Below, one piece after another: positions 54,162 to 63,080 of a stretch of DNA of 64,000 nucleotides. Source of the DNA: JAWKRB01 sp041389885. Lineage in GTDB: Bacteria > Myxococcota_A > Polyangia > Polyangiales > Ga0077539. The first letter of the stretch is position 1; each line of letters opens with the position of its first letter. Location of the stretch: the NCBI GenBank assembly GCA_041389885.1, contig JAWKRB010000039.1:5009-69008 (forward strand). Direction: 5' to 3'. The notes beneath the pieces are model-generated. The model did no database searches, had not been told where the DNA came from, and saw only the letters and a list, made by a program, of their open reading frames with translations. The position numbers and the translations under genes are program-made.

Positions 54162-56399
54162 GTGCGAGTTCTCAAAGACACGCCCTTCGCCTTCGGCTTT
54201 CTCGTGTACGCCCTGCGGCCCCCGCAGCGATCCCTCGTGGTCGTGGTGAAGGGCACCTTCATCCGGGGTGACGACGGCGCCTGGGCGCCCGCGCCCGAAG
54301 ACGATCAGGTCGGCTGCTCGGGCGAGGCGCACTGGGACGACGACGACGCCCAGAGCCTCCGCTACGACACCGATTTCGCGCTGCACAAGCCGCGGGGCGA
54401 GGTGCACCTCGCGGGCACCTTTCACGCGCCGCAGGGGCAGACCGTGACCTCGGGGGTGGCGTCGTTTCGCTTCGGCGCGATGCAGCGGGCCTTCGCGGTC
54501 TTCGGCGAGCGGAGCTGGAGCACCCTCGGAGGGCTCAGCGAGCCCGCGCCCTTCGCGTCGCTGCCGCTGCGCTGGGAGTACGCGTACGGAGGTCCCGGTC
54601 ACGCGACGAACCCCGTGGGCGTTGGGGCCGACCGCCGGGCGCCGCCGCGCATCGAAGACCCCGCCGACCTGGTCTCGGAGCCGCGGAGCCGCCCCGAGCC
54701 CGCGGGCGCCGCGCCCCTCGCGCGCTCCTGGCCCCCGCGCGCGCGCCTCACCGGGACCTACGACCGCGGGTGGCTGAAGCACCGATGGCCCTGGCTCCCA
54801 GAGGATTTCGACTATACGTACTTCAACTCCGCGCCCGAGGCGCAGCGGGTGAGCGGGTACTTTCGCGGCGACGAAGACTTCGCCTGGCGCGCCCTCGACC
54901 CCGAGTGGCGGCTGGTCGAGGGGAGGCTCCCTGGCCTGCGCGCGCGGGCCTTCTTGCAGATGGAGCCGCGGGAGGGGGGAGAGTTTCGCGAGGTCCCGCT
55001 GGTGCTCGACACGGTGGTGCTCGACGCGGACCACCGACGGGTGCTGTGCACCTGGCGCGGGGTGGCCGCGGTCGAGAGCGAGGCCCTCACCGAGGTCGCG
55101 CATTTGTTCTACGTGCACGAGCCCCTCGACGCGCAGACGCCCCTCGACACGTGTCGCGCCTGGTACGAGCGGCGCCTCGCCGAAGAAGAAGCCGATGACG
55201 ACGTCGAGGCCGCAGAGGAGGCCGAGCCCGCCCTCGCCGAGGCGCTCGCGCCCTACGACGCGATGCTGCGCTCGCTGGGGATCATCCCCGAGAACTTTCT
55301 CGCGAGCCTCGAGGCGCCCCCGGAGCCCATCACGGTGAAGCAGAACCGCGAGAACCTCGCGAAGCTCCGCGCGGCGATCGAGGCCGACGGCGAAGAGGTC
55401 CCCCCCGAGCTCGCCGCCGCCGAGCAAGACGTCGAGGCCGTCGCCGCTGAAGAGCCCGGAGACGGCCTGGCGAAGCGCGCGCACGTGATCGACAAGCTCA
55501 CCCGCGACGAGCGCGACTTCACCGAAGAGGACCTCACCGGCGCCGACCTCTCCGAGCTCGACCTCCGCGGCGTGATCTTTCGAGAGAGCACCCTGCGCCT
55601 CGCGGTGCTCGACCGCGCGCACCTCGACGGCGCCGACCTCACCGGCGCGGATCTGGGGGAGGTCCGCGCGCGGGGCGCGCGCTTCGTGCAGGCGAGGCTC
55701 GACGGCGTCGAGGCCGCGGGGCTCGACGCGCCCTTCGCGGATTTCTCCGGCGCCTCCCTCGAAGACGCCGAGCTCGGCGGCGCCTCCCTCGACGACACGC
55801 GCTGGCACGAGGCGCACTGCAAGGGGACCGTCTTCGCCGAGTCGTCCCTCGCCCGCGCGGTGTTCACCCGCGCGGTGCTCGACGGCGCCGACCTCGACCG
55901 CGCGACGCTCACGGAGTGTGACTTCACCGAGGCCTCCCTCGATGAGACCTCCCTCGAGGCCGCGCGCTGCGCGGGGTCGGTCTTCGACCGCGCGCGCCTG
56001 AGCAACGTGCGCGCCGGCGCCCGCGCCGACTTCACCGGGTGCCGCGCGCGCAACGTCTTCGCCCGCGAGGCGCGGCTGCAAGACAGCGTGCTCGACCAGT
56101 CCGACTTCAGCTTCTCGAACCTCGAGGGCGCAGACTTCTCGGGCTGCAGCATGGTGCAGACGCAGCTCAACCAGTGCGTGCTGCGCAAGGCGAACTTTCG
56201 GGCCGCGGTGCTCGTGGGCGCGGTGATCTTGAAGAGCGACGCGATGGAGGCCTGCTTCGAGGCCGCGCGGCTCTCGCACGCCGACCTGCGGGGCACGAGC
56301 CTCTTCGCCGCGGCGTTCTGGGAGGCCGTCACCGACGAGGTGCAGTGGGAGCTCGCGGACCTCCGCCGCACCCTCCTCGACCCCGAGGCCCCGCGGTGA
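54162..56399 (+). CDS. DUF2169 type VI adaptor fused to pentapeptide repeats
   Basis: 745 residues from GTG 54162. The first 330 residues are DUF2169: FAFGFLVYALRPPQRSLVVVVKGTF, a motif LRYDTDFALHKPRGEVHLAGTFHAP, GLSEPAPFASLPLRWEYAYGGP, and DFDYTYFNSAPEAQRV followed by WRLVEGRLPGLRARAFLQ. DUF2169 proteins act as chaperone/adaptors linking effectors to VgrG. An acidic helical region (residues 350-450) leads to pentapeptide repeats from 455 to the end (A(D/N)LxG, e.g. DLTGADLSELDLRG, ANFRAAVLVG), which form a right-handed quadrilateral beta helix. It overlaps the next gene by GTGA. Confidence 0.9.
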   Translation: MRVLKDTPFAFGFLVYALRPPQRSLVVVVKGTFIRGDDGAWAPAPEDDQVGCSGEAHWDDDDAQSLRYDTDFALHKPRGEVHLAGTFHAPQGQTVTSGVASFRFGAMQRAFAVFGERSWSTLGGLSEPAPFASLPLRWEYAYGGPGHATNPVGVGADRRAPPRIEDPADLVSEPRSRPEPAGAAPLARSWPPRARLTGTYDRGWLKHRWPWLPEDFDYTYFNSAPEAQRVSGYFRGDEDFAWRALDPEWRLVEGRLPGLRARAFLQMEPREGGEFREVPLVLDTVVLDADHRRVLCTWRGVAAVESEALTEVAHLFYVHEPLDAQTPLDTCRAWYERRLAEEEADDDVEAAEEAEPALAEALAPYDAMLRSLGIIPENFLASLEAPPEPITVKQNRENLAKLRAAIEADGEEVPPELAAAEQDVEAVAAEEPGDGLAKRAHVIDKLTRDERDFTEEDLTGADLSELDLRGVIFRESTLRLAVLDRAHLDGADLTGADLGEVRARGARFVQARLDGVEAAGLDAPFADFSGASLEDAELGGASLDDTRWHEAHCKGTVFAESSLARAVFTRAVLDGADLDRATLTECDFTEASLDETSLEAARCAGSVFDRARLSNVRAGARADFTGCRARNVFAREARLQDSVLDQSDFSFSNLEGADFSGCSMVQTQLNQCVLRKANFRAAVLVGAVILKSDAMEACFEAARLSHADLRGTSLFAAAFWEAVTDEVQWELADLRRTLLDPEAPR

Positions 56400-57979
56400 G
56401 CGCGCGCATCGAGAGCGAGGCGGCCCTAGTCGCGTGGTTCGAGGCCCACGGCGGCTTCGAGGACGTCACCGTGAGCGACTGCGACCTCGCGCAGAAGAAC
56501 CTCTCGCACGCGACCTTTCGCGACGTGACCTTCGAGCGCGTGCGGATGGACGAGGCGATCCTCACGGGCTGCGTGTTTCACCGGGTGACCCTGCGCGGCG
56601 TGAGCCTCGCGGGGGCGACCCTCGACGACTCGACGTGGATGGAGGTCGAGAGCGACCCCGCGGCGCCCGCGGATTTTCTCGGCGCCCGCGGCGCGCGGGT
56701 GCGGATGCACCTCTGCAAGCTCGCGGGCGCGCGCTGGGCGAGGGCGGTCTTCGACGAGGTCGCCTTCGCCGAGTGCGAGCTCGGGGGCTGCGACTGGCGC
56801 GAGGCGTCGATCACCAGCGGGGAGTTTCTCGGCGGCGCGATGGGCGCGAGCTGGTGGAGCGGCGCGAGGCTGACCCGCTGCGTCCTCGACGGCGCCGAGC
56901 TCTCGCAGGGCGCCTTCGACGGCGCGGTGCTCGACGACACGAGCCTCTTTCGCGCGAAGCTCTCGAGCGCGCGCTTCGACGGCGCCACGCTGCGCGAGTG
57001 CACGCTGCGCGAGGCCGACCTGCGCGCGTCGGTGTTCCATCAGTCCGTGCTCGACGGCAGCGACCTCAGCGGCGCGCAGTGCGACGACGCGCATTTCGTC
57101 GGCGCGTCCCTCGTCGAGGCCGACCTCACGGGCGCGGTGCTCGCGCGGGCCAACCTCACGCAGTCCGCGCTCACCGACGCCGACTTCACCGACGCGCGGT
57201 GCGAGGGCGCCGAGCTCCACGCCGTGCGCGGCGAGCGCGTGACCTTCGACGGCGCGGACCTCTCCCGCGCCGACCTCCGCGGCGCCCTGCTCACCGGCGC
57301 GTCGATGCTCGGCGCGACGCTCACGGGCGCGTCCCTCGCGGGGGCCGATCTCACCGGCGCCGACCTCGACGGGTGCGACCTCACGAGGGTGGTGCTCCAC
57401 GACGCGACGATGGTGCGCGCGAGCCTCGTCGAGGCGCGGGCCGCGGGACGGCGCTTCGAGGGGATGAACCTCGCTGAGACCGACTGGTCCCGCGCGGAGC
57501 TCGAGGGCGCGTGCTTCGACCGGGCCGACCTCTCGAAGGCGTGCATGGCCGAGGCGAAGCTCCGAGGGGCCACGATGCGCGGGGTGATCGCGCCCTATCT
57601 CGAGCTCGACGGCGCCTGCGTCGACGAGGTGGACTTCACCGGCGCGCAGCTCCCCGGCGCGCAGCTCGTGGGGTGCATGGCGCGGCGCGCGGTGTTCAGC
57701 GCGGCGGTGCTGTCTCGGGCGATGCTCACGCGCTGCGCGCTGCAAGAGGCGCGGATGCTGGGCGCCGACCTCTCGTACGCCGACCTCTCGCACGCGCGCC
57801 TCGAGAACGCCGACCTCAGCGACGCGAAGCTCCGCGGCGCGGCGATGCACGAGACGGTGTCGCACGGCGCGAGCTTCTCCCGCGCCGACCTCACCGACGT
57901 CTCGCGGAGCGACGCGCCCCTCGCCGACGCCGAGCGCTTCGGCGCCGCGCTCCCCCCCGCGCCCGAGGCGCCGCGGTGA
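56396..57979 (+). CDS. Pentapeptide-repeat protein
   Basis: 527 residues from GTG 56396. Apart from a short start (MSARIESEAALVAWFEAHGG), the protein is nearly all pentapeptide repeats of the A(D/N)LxG type, for example CDLAQKNLSHATFRDVTF, FTDARCEGAEL, GADLSRADLRGALLTGASML, GASLAGADLTGADLDG and ADLSHARLENADLSDAKL. This gives a long beta-helix of roughly 90 coils. It is linked by GTGA overlaps to the DUF2169 gene before and the unknown gene after it, so all are translated together. In such modules it may guide or shield cargo, or be a partner of the adaptor; the specific role is unknown. Confidence 0.88.
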   Translation: MSARIESEAALVAWFEAHGGFEDVTVSDCDLAQKNLSHATFRDVTFERVRMDEAILTGCVFHRVTLRGVSLAGATLDDSTWMEVESDPAAPADFLGARGARVRMHLCKLAGARWARAVFDEVAFAECELGGCDWREASITSGEFLGGAMGASWWSGARLTRCVLDGAELSQGAFDGAVLDDTSLFRAKLSSARFDGATLRECTLREADLRASVFHQSVLDGSDLSGAQCDDAHFVGASLVEADLTGAVLARANLTQSALTDADFTDARCEGAELHAVRGERVTFDGADLSRADLRGALLTGASMLGATLTGASLAGADLTGADLDGCDLTRVVLHDATMVRASLVEARAAGRRFEGMNLAETDWSRAELEGACFDRADLSKACMAEAKLRGATMRGVIAPYLELDGACVDEVDFTGAQLPGAQLVGCMARRAVFSAAVLSRAMLTRCALQEARMLGADLSYADLSHARLENADLSDAKLRGAAMHETVSHGASFSRADLTDVSRSDAPLADAERFGAALPPAPEAPR

Positions 57980-59715
57980 GGGAGCTGCACCGCGCCCTCG
58001 ACGACGCCCGAGAAGACCGCGCCTCGGCCCTCCGCGGAGAGGCCCTCGCCCACGACACCCTCCACCGCGTCGACCGCTGCGCGCGCTGCGGGCGCGTGTC
58101 TCGCAGGGTCGCGCTCCTCGCCGACGCGCCGGGGGGCGACAGCGCCGCGTCCATCGCGGCGTGGACCGCGTCGCAGCCCGAGCGCCTCCCCCTCGTCGAG
58201 GTCGGCTGCGAGTGCCCCGAGGCCGCCGCGGGGAGGCTCGCGGCGCTGGCCTACGTGCGCGCCTGCGCGGGGCGCGGCGAGGAGTGCGTGTACGAGGGCG
58301 TCGACGAGGGCGAAGGGTGGTCCTGGCGGTGGCGGAGGCGCGCGCTGGATGGCGCGTCGGAGCCCTGCGAGGTCGACGCGCTGCCGCCGCTCTCGGCGCG
58401 GGAGGTCTGGCGCGGCGCCCTCGACGAGGCCGCCGGGGGAGCGCCCGTGCTCGCGCGGGTCGAGGCCGGGCTGTGGGTCTTCGCGGGGCCCCGCGAGGCG
58501 TCCCTCGAGGCGCGGGTCAAGGCGCGCGTGGGCGAGTGCGCGCGGGGGCTGCTGCTGCCGCTGAAGCTCCTCGCGTGGCGCCCCGTGGTGCCGACGTCGG
58601 AGGCGTGGACGACCTGGGCTCCCGCGCACGCCGAGGCCATTCGCGCGGGAGAGCTGCGCGCGGGCGCGGTGATCGACGCCGAGGTGCTGCGCGAGCTCGT
58701 GCGCGTGGCGGCGTGTCGCGCGGGGGTGGCTCTCGACGACGACGACGGCGCGTCGGTGACCCTGCGTCGCGGGGAGTTCGCCCGCGCGGTGGACCTCGAC
58801 CGCCTCGCCCTGAGCCTCGCGCTCCGCGGGGAGGGCCTCGCGCTGGGCGCCGCGCGCGCCGTGGCCGCGACGCTCGACATGCTCGCCGACGCCGCTGCGA
58901 TCGCCGCCGAGGTGCGCGGGATGCGCCCCGAGGTGCGCTTCACCGCGGCGGGGTGGAGCCTCGTGCCCGAGCGCCCCGACGGGTCGCAGGGTCCGGCCAT
59001 CGCGCTCCCCGAGCGCCGCGAGCGCTCCCCCCGCGCCGACGAGGACCTCGAGCGCGCGGTGCGCTTCGGGTGCGACGTGCTGCCGCCGTGGAGCGATCCG
59101 TCGCGGGTGTGCCCCTGCGGCGCGCCGGCGTGCTTCGTCGCGCGGGTGCTCCCTCCGGGCGCGATGACGGCGGTGGAGGGCACCCCGAGCGCCCCGGTGG
59201 TGCTCGCGCGCTGGCCCGAAGACGCGCCCCGCGCGGCCCTCGTGGCGGGGGTGGGGTGCGAGCTGCACACGTGGTTCCCGAGCGCAGAAGCGCTTGCGGC
59301 GCAAGGGATGTCGTCGCAAGACGTCGCGGCCAGGGTGCGCGCCGAGGCGCCCCTGGCGACCTTCGCGGTGACCTCGCGGGTGGTCGAAGAGGGGGGTGCG
59401 CGGGCGCTGATCGCGCGGGGGCACCACGTCGCGTCGGCGATGGTCGACGACCACCTGCTCACGGCGCTGCACCGCGCGTGCGGCGCGCCGCTGCGGGGCC
59501 CTGAGGTGGGGGCGCTGGCGGTGGCGACCGACGCGCTGATCCTCCACGAGCGGGGCTGGCGCGACGAGGACCTCGACCGGCTCTGCACCTCCCTCGCGCT
59601 GGAGGCGGGCGCGCCCTCGCAGGGCCCCGACGCGCTGCTGGTGTCGCGCGACGCGCGCGTCGACGCGCTGCCGCGGGGGCGGGTGCTCCCGCGCGACGTC
59701 GCGGAGGGGGCATGA
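57976..59715 (+). CDS. Type VI cluster protein of unknown function (579 aa)
   Basis: I do not recognise a family. From GTG 57976 (overlapping the previous stop) the protein starts with a helix and a CxxC pair (RCARCGRVSRR, Cys35 and Cys38), followed by another Cys pair in VEVGCECPEA. The middle is Ala/Arg/Glu-rich with mixed helices and strands (FAGPREASLEARVKARVGEC, LLLPLKLLAWRP). A second Cys group, SRVCPCGAPACFVARVL, lies near residue 385. The last 150 residues hold HTWFPSAEALAAQGMSS, HHVASAMVDDHLLTALHRA and ALILHERGWRDEDLDRLCTSLA. There is no signal peptide or membrane helix. Gene order makes it a candidate cargo; paired Cys sites suggest a zinc-stabilised fold. It overlaps the next gene by ATGA. 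Confidence 0.6.
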   Translation: MRELHRALDDAREDRASALRGEALAHDTLHRVDRCARCGRVSRRVALLADAPGGDSAASIAAWTASQPERLPLVEVGCECPEAAAGRLAALAYVRACAGRGEECVYEGVDEGEGWSWRWRRRALDGASEPCEVDALPPLSAREVWRGALDEAAGGAPVLARVEAGLWVFAGPREASLEARVKARVGECARGLLLPLKLLAWRPVVPTSEAWTTWAPAHAEAIRAGELRAGAVIDAEVLRELVRVAACRAGVALDDDDGASVTLRRGEFARAVDLDRLALSLALRGEGLALGAARAVAATLDMLADAAAIAAEVRGMRPEVRFTAAGWSLVPERPDGSQGPAIALPERRERSPRADEDLERAVRFGCDVLPPWSDPSRVCPCGAPACFVARVLPPGAMTAVEGTPSAPVVLARWPEDAPRAALVAGVGCELHTWFPSAEALAAQGMSSQDVAARVRAEAPLATFAVTSRVVEEGGARALIARGHHVASAMVDDHLLTALHRACGAPLRGPEVGALAVATDALILHERGWRDEDLDRLCTSLALEAGAPSQGPDALLVSRDARVDALPRGRVLPRDVAEGA

Positions 59716-60623
59716 ACGACCTGAGCGTGCCGACGCCGGCGATGTGTCTGGTGTGCCGCGTGGCGTTGGCGCCGGGGGAGCCGTGTGATTTCGATCCGAA
59801 GCACCCCCTCGCGCCGCTCACCGAAGGCGCGGGGCGCGAGCGCGCGCTGGCGGCGGTGTGGGGGCCTCCCTCGGCGCGGGCGCAGGCTCGAAGGCTCACC
59901 CGCGCGGGCGCGAGCGGAGGCATCGCGGGGGGCGCGGCGGAGGTGCTCGGGCACGGCTGCGGAGGGTGCGGCGAGCTCGCGGGCGCGGGGGAGCTGGGCG
60001 CGGTGATCGGGGTGATCGTCGCGGTGGTGGCGGTGGCGCTGTCGGCGGTGATCGTCGTGTGGCTCATCGGACGCGCGGTGACGGCCTGGCAACGCCGCAA
60101 GCACCGGCTGCTCCCGATGGGCGCGCCGCGGGGGCTCCCGATGCGCGGCGCGACGTGGGTCGAGGGCGTGGTCGAGGGGAGGGCGCGGATGCCCTCGTGG
60201 ACGGGCGAAGAGGACTGCCTCGCCTGGGGCGTCGAGGTGCTCGCCGACGCGCACCGCGGGGGCGCCGTGCTCTTGCGCGACGGGCGCACGACGGCGCTGA
60301 CCCTGCGGCTCGCCGACGGGCGGGTGGTGCAGGTGCCCGTGGGGCGCGCGCGGGTGGGGTGGGCGGGGGAGCTCCCCGAGGGCGCGCGGGAGACGGCGAA
60401 GGGCGACGTGCTGCGCGGGCTCCTCGGCGGCCTCGCCGAGGGCGAGGACGAGTACGAGGTGGTGATCCCCGCCGAGCGCGCAGAGGCCGTGAGGATCGGA
60501 CCGGGCGATCGCGTGCGCCTGGGCGGCGCGCTGGTCCCGGCCGCCGCGGGCGAGGGGGGCTACCGCGAGGGCGCGCGGGAGCTGCTCGTGACGGGCGTGC
60601 CGCGGCTTGTGCGCGTGGGGTGA
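59712..60623 (+). CDS. Membrane protein with GIDE/E3-ligase-like domain, type VI cluster end
   Basis: 303 residues. Cys12, Cys15 and Cys25 form a possible zinc site at the start (MCLVCRVALAPGEPC), and a Gly/Cys stretch (HGCGGCGELAGAGELG) precedes one membrane helix (about residues 96-120) followed by WQRRKHR. The C-terminal 150 residues read GATWVEGVVEGRARMPSWTGEEDCLAWGVEVL, ADGRVVQVPVG and RIGPGDRVRLGG, resembling the GIDE/BAM-like domain found in bacterial relatives of MUL1; that is a tentative match. ATG overlaps the previous stop. It may be an immunity or anchoring partner for the preceding gene. Its last 15 codons and following bases are duplicated 775 bp downstream. Confidence 0.6.
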   Translation: MNDLSVPTPAMCLVCRVALAPGEPCDFDPKHPLAPLTEGAGRERALAAVWGPPSARAQARRLTRAGASGGIAGGAAEVLGHGCGGCGELAGAGELGAVIGVIVAVVAVALSAVIVVWLIGRAVTAWQRRKHRLLPMGAPRGLPMRGATWVEGVVEGRARMPSWTGEEDCLAWGVEVLADAHRGGAVLLRDGRTTALTLRLADGRVVQVPVGRARVGWAGELPEGARETAKGDVLRGLLGGLAEGEDEYEVVIPAERAEAVRIGPGDRVRLGGALVPAAAGEGGYREGARELLVTGVPRLVRVG

Positions 60624-60634
60624 GCGGGGGGCGG
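60572..60634 (+). repeat. 63-bp direct repeat, copy 1 (3' end of the previous gene)
   Basis: This stretch covers the codons for RELLVTGVPRLVRVG, the stop codon and a few bases beyond. A copy with two mismatches lies at 61347-61409. Both mismatches are T/C changes. Confidence 0.9.
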
Positions 60635-60649
60635 GGCGGGCGCCTTCAA

Positions 60650-60748
60650 GCCGCGTTCAGTGTCAGGCCGCGTTCAAGGTCAGGCCGCGTTCAAGGTCAG
60701 GCCGCGTTCAAGGTCAGGCCGCGTTCAAGGTCAGGCCGCGTTCAGGGG
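60650..60748 (+). repeat. 17-bp tandem repeat array
   Basis: Six units of gccgcgttcaaggtcag, starting at 60650, 60667, 60684, 60701, 60718 and 60735; the first differs in two bases and the last is cut short. The period is not a multiple of three. No spacers are present, so it is not a CRISPR array. Confidence 0.92.
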
Positions 60749-61098
60749 CGCGCATTTCCAACTGCCCCCTGCGCTCGCCGGTCGCTCCCTTCGGTCGCTG
60801 GCTCGCTGAAGGGGGAGCCTAAGAGAGGGCGCCCCCGCCGGGGCGGGGGCTGACCGGGCGATCGTCGCGCGTGCCGCGCACGACGGTTGGGTGATCGACC
60901 ATCGCGACGCAACAGCGTGAACGCGACCCGATTCAACACCCCGAAATTCATCCACAAACCGTCGTGCGCGGCACGCGCGACGATCGCCCAGTCAGCCCCG
61001 TCCCAGCGGGGGCGCCCTCACTAGGCTCCCCCTTCAGCGAGCCAGCGACCGAAGGGAGCGACCGGCGAGCGCAGGGGGCAGTTGGATAAATGCGCGCC
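60748..61098. mobile_element. 141-bp inverted repeat with 68-bp loop, possible MITE-like element
   Basis: The left arm (60748-60888) and right arm (60957-61098) are near-perfect reverse complements, differing by about seven substitutions and a two-base indel near the outer ends. Together with a 68-bp centre (60889-60956) they form a 351-bp hairpin. No transposase, recombinase or convincing ORF is present, and target duplications are masked by the neighbouring arrays. A non-autonomous transposable element or a large extragenic palindrome are both possible. Each arm also contains a smaller GGCTC/GAGCC dyad. Confidence 0.7.
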
Positions 61099-61346
61099 TT
61101 CCCCGCGCCTTCCCTCGCGCCTTCCCCGCGCCTTCCTCCGCGCCTTCCCGCGCGCCTTCCCGCGCGCCTTCCCGCGCGCCTTCCCCGCGCCTTCCCGCGC
61201 GCCTTCCCGCGCGCCTTCCCGCGCGCCTTCCCCGCGCCTTCCCCGCGCCTTCCCGCGCGCCTTCCCCGCGCCTTCCCCGCGCCTTCCCCGCGCCTTCCCC
61301 GCGCCTTCCCCGCGCCTTCCCGCGCGCCTTCCTCCGCGCCTTCCCC
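61099..61346 (+). repeat. 10-13-bp cgcgccttccc minisatellite
   Basis: More than twenty imperfect units built on cgcgccttccc and its 10- and 13-base variants run without interruption up to the second direct-repeat copy. Reading frames through it give Arg-Ala-Phe-Pro-like repeats on one strand and Lys-Ala-Arg-Gly-like on the other, with no start site or domain, so it is not called a gene. No other gene is supported between 60624 and 61464. Confidence 0.9.
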
Positions 61347-61409
61347 CGCGCGGGAGCTGCTCGCGACGGGCGTGCCGCGGCTCGTGCGCGTGGGGTGAGC
61401 GGGGGGCGG
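61347..61409 (+). repeat. 63-bp direct repeat, copy 2
   Basis: This copy repeats 60572-60634 with two T-to-C differences and would encode RELLATGVPRLVRVG and a stop, but it is preceded by minisatellite sequence instead of gene. It marks the right border of the repeat composite, 56 bp before the next gene. Confidence 0.9.
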
Positions 61410-61464
61410 TCCGAAAGATGCTGACCTCTCCTCGGGCGATGTCCGCCCGGTGAGAGGAGACCCC

Positions 61465-62244
61465 ATGAGCGACCTCATCGCACACGATTCCGCGCGCGCA
61501 GCTGGGGCGCCTGCGCACAGCGCCCCGAGCGTGTTCGATCGCCTCCTCCCCACGCCGCGGCTCGTGGAGCTCGACGGCGTCGACCTCGCCCTCGATTCTG
61601 AGCGCCTCTGGGACCTCGCGCGACACGGCGACCTCCTCGGACGCACCCCGGTCGTGCGCGCGCTCTTCGCGCTGCGCACGCTGCCCGAGCGGCTCCGCGG
61701 AGACGCGCCCGAGGGGCCCTCGCTCCACCTCGACGAGCTCCGTTCGAGCGCCGAGCGTCCCGGTTTTCAGGTGCTCCTCGAAGAGCCCGGACGCGAGGTC
61801 GCCGTCGGCGCGATCGGGCAGGTGTGGCACGTCGAGATCCCCTTCGTGCACGTCGCGGGCGCCGACGAATTCGCTGCGTATTCCGCGGGATCGCAGGTGA
61901 AGGTCGCGTGGAGCCTGCGGGTGATCCCGCTCGGCGAGCGGCGCGCGCGCCTCGAGGTGGAGGTGCGCGTCGACGCCACCGACGAGGACGCGTGGACCGC
62001 CTTCAAGCGATACTTCCTCGCCAACCGACCGCGCTCCCGCTTCATTCGTCGCTCGACCGAGCCCCTGGGCGACTCGCGGTGCCGGCTCATCAGCCGCTTT
62101 CGCACGAGCTGCTCCGACGACCTGCTCACGCGCCTCGCGCAGGGCCCCTCCTTCGTCGAGCCCGTCGGCTTCGCGATGGACCGACGGATGCTCCTGGGCA
62201 TCAAGGCTCGCGTCGAGCGCGACCGCGCGGCGAGGGGTGCGTAG
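61465..62244 (+). CDS. SRPBCC-like protein
   Basis: 259 residues. ATG 61465 follows an AGAGGAGA ribosome site. After a short, Ala-rich start comes LDGVDLALDSERLWDLARHGDL, then PVVRALFALRTLPERLRG, LRSSAERPGFQVLLEEPGREVAVGAIGQVWHVEIPF, KVAWSLRVIPLGERRARLEVEVRVD and a late FKRYFLANRPRSRFIRRS. The pattern of strands with a long C-terminal helix is the SRPBCC (START/Bet v1-like) fold and I know similar proteins from myxobacteria. Such folds bind hydrophobic ligands. A second hydrophobic part near the end (FRTSCSDDLLTRLAQGPSF and FAMDRRMLLGIKARVER) may be unique. No operon partner is obvious. Confidence 0.7.
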   Translation: MSDLIAHDSARAAGAPAHSAPSVFDRLLPTPRLVELDGVDLALDSERLWDLARHGDLLGRTPVVRALFALRTLPERLRGDAPEGPSLHLDELRSSAERPGFQVLLEEPGREVAVGAIGQVWHVEIPFVHVAGADEFAAYSAGSQVKVAWSLRVIPLGERRARLEVEVRVDATDEDAWTAFKRYFLANRPRSRFIRRSTEPLGDSRCRLISRFRTSCSDDLLTRLAQGPSFVEPVGFAMDRRMLLGIKARVERDRAARGA

Positions 62245-62428
62245 CGCCTCGCGGCGCCGAGCTCGGGCCCTTCAGCCCCGCGTCCGCGGATCGAGCGCGA
62301 CAGGTCTCTCGCGAGGCGCTCTCCGTTGACGAGAGAGATCCCCGAGTGGGACCGTGCATCGACGCACTCTTTCGAGGGCGCCTCCACGCGCCGCGGCCAT
62401 CTGTCTCCAGACCCAACAAGGAGGATCG

Positions 62429-62893
62429 ATGCGCTCTGAGAGAAAGGAGCCGCTGTATCGCAAGGTCAACACCCGGGCGCGAGGCGTTCACCACGGCTCG
62501 GGGGGCGAGTACCGATGGCGGCGCAGCGACGCCGAGGACGACCGCACCGGCATGGCGCGGGGCGTACCGCGAGGGCTCGACTACACGCCCCTGTTTCGCT
62601 TTCTGCTCTCGCGCGTGGGCGACGACTGGGGGGAGGTGCACCGCGAGGCGCTGTCGCGGCTCGACCGGCCCGAGCCGATCTTCTGGCTCGTCGCGCTCCG
62701 CCAGGAGGACGGGCGCGAGGTCGTTCGTGTCGGCGAGAGCACGTACTTCAGCGGGCTGTACGTCGATGAGGACCATCGCCTGCGGCGCGTGGCGAGCGCG
62801 ATCGGTCCCGAGAGCCTCGAGCCGTCGTGCCCCTGCTGCACGCACACGTTGAACGGCGTCCCGTTCACCAGGCCCTACCGCGCGAAGGGGTAG
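62429..62893 (+). CDS. Conserved protein of unknown function (154 aa)
   Basis: ATG 62429 follows a strong AAGGAGG site. The N-terminus is basic and Gly/His-rich (RKVNTRARGVHHGSGGEYRWRR), then RGVPRGLDYTPLFRFLLSRVGDDWGEVHREA, PEPIFWLVALRQEDG, EVVRVGESTYFSGLYVDEDHRL and the end EPSCPCCTHTLNG with CxC-C cysteines. I recall similar short bacterial proteins with this GLDYTPL...FLLSxVG core and terminal CPCC-H motif, but no function. It might be a small nucleic-acid- or metal-binding protein. The 184 bp before it contain an inverted pair (TCTCTCG at 62305, CGAGAGA at 62330), possibly a hairpin, and no gene. Confidence 0.65.
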   Translation: MRSERKEPLYRKVNTRARGVHHGSGGEYRWRRSDAEDDRTGMARGVPRGLDYTPLFRFLLSRVGDDWGEVHREALSRLDRPEPIFWLVALRQEDGREVVRVGESTYFSGLYVDEDHRLRRVASAIGPESLEPSCPCCTHTLNGVPFTRPYRAKG

Positions 62894-63080
62894 CGCTCTC
62901 GCGAACCGCGCGAGGAGGGATGGGGCGCGCGCGAGGCCCTTCGGCCGCCCCCCCCGGGGCCCGCCGAGGCGTCGGCGCCGGAGCTTGACCCGAGGCCCGC
63001 TCGACCCCACCGAGGCGACGTGGCGGAGCGCCCCGTACGCGCACGCCGACAGGCGGGATTCCCCGGAGAGGTCAGGGTCT

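Noticed and set aside
60650..60748. Possible CRISPR array
   Set aside because: The 17-bp units are contiguous with no unique spacers and no cas genes are present.
60731..60957. Short minus-strand frames inside the inverted repeat
   Set aside because: They lie in the palindrome arm and loop with no ribosome site or recognisable protein.
61082..61453. Frames of repeated Arg-Ala-Phe-Pro in the minisatellite
   Set aside because: The open frames follow from the repeat itself and lack a start site, domain or signal.
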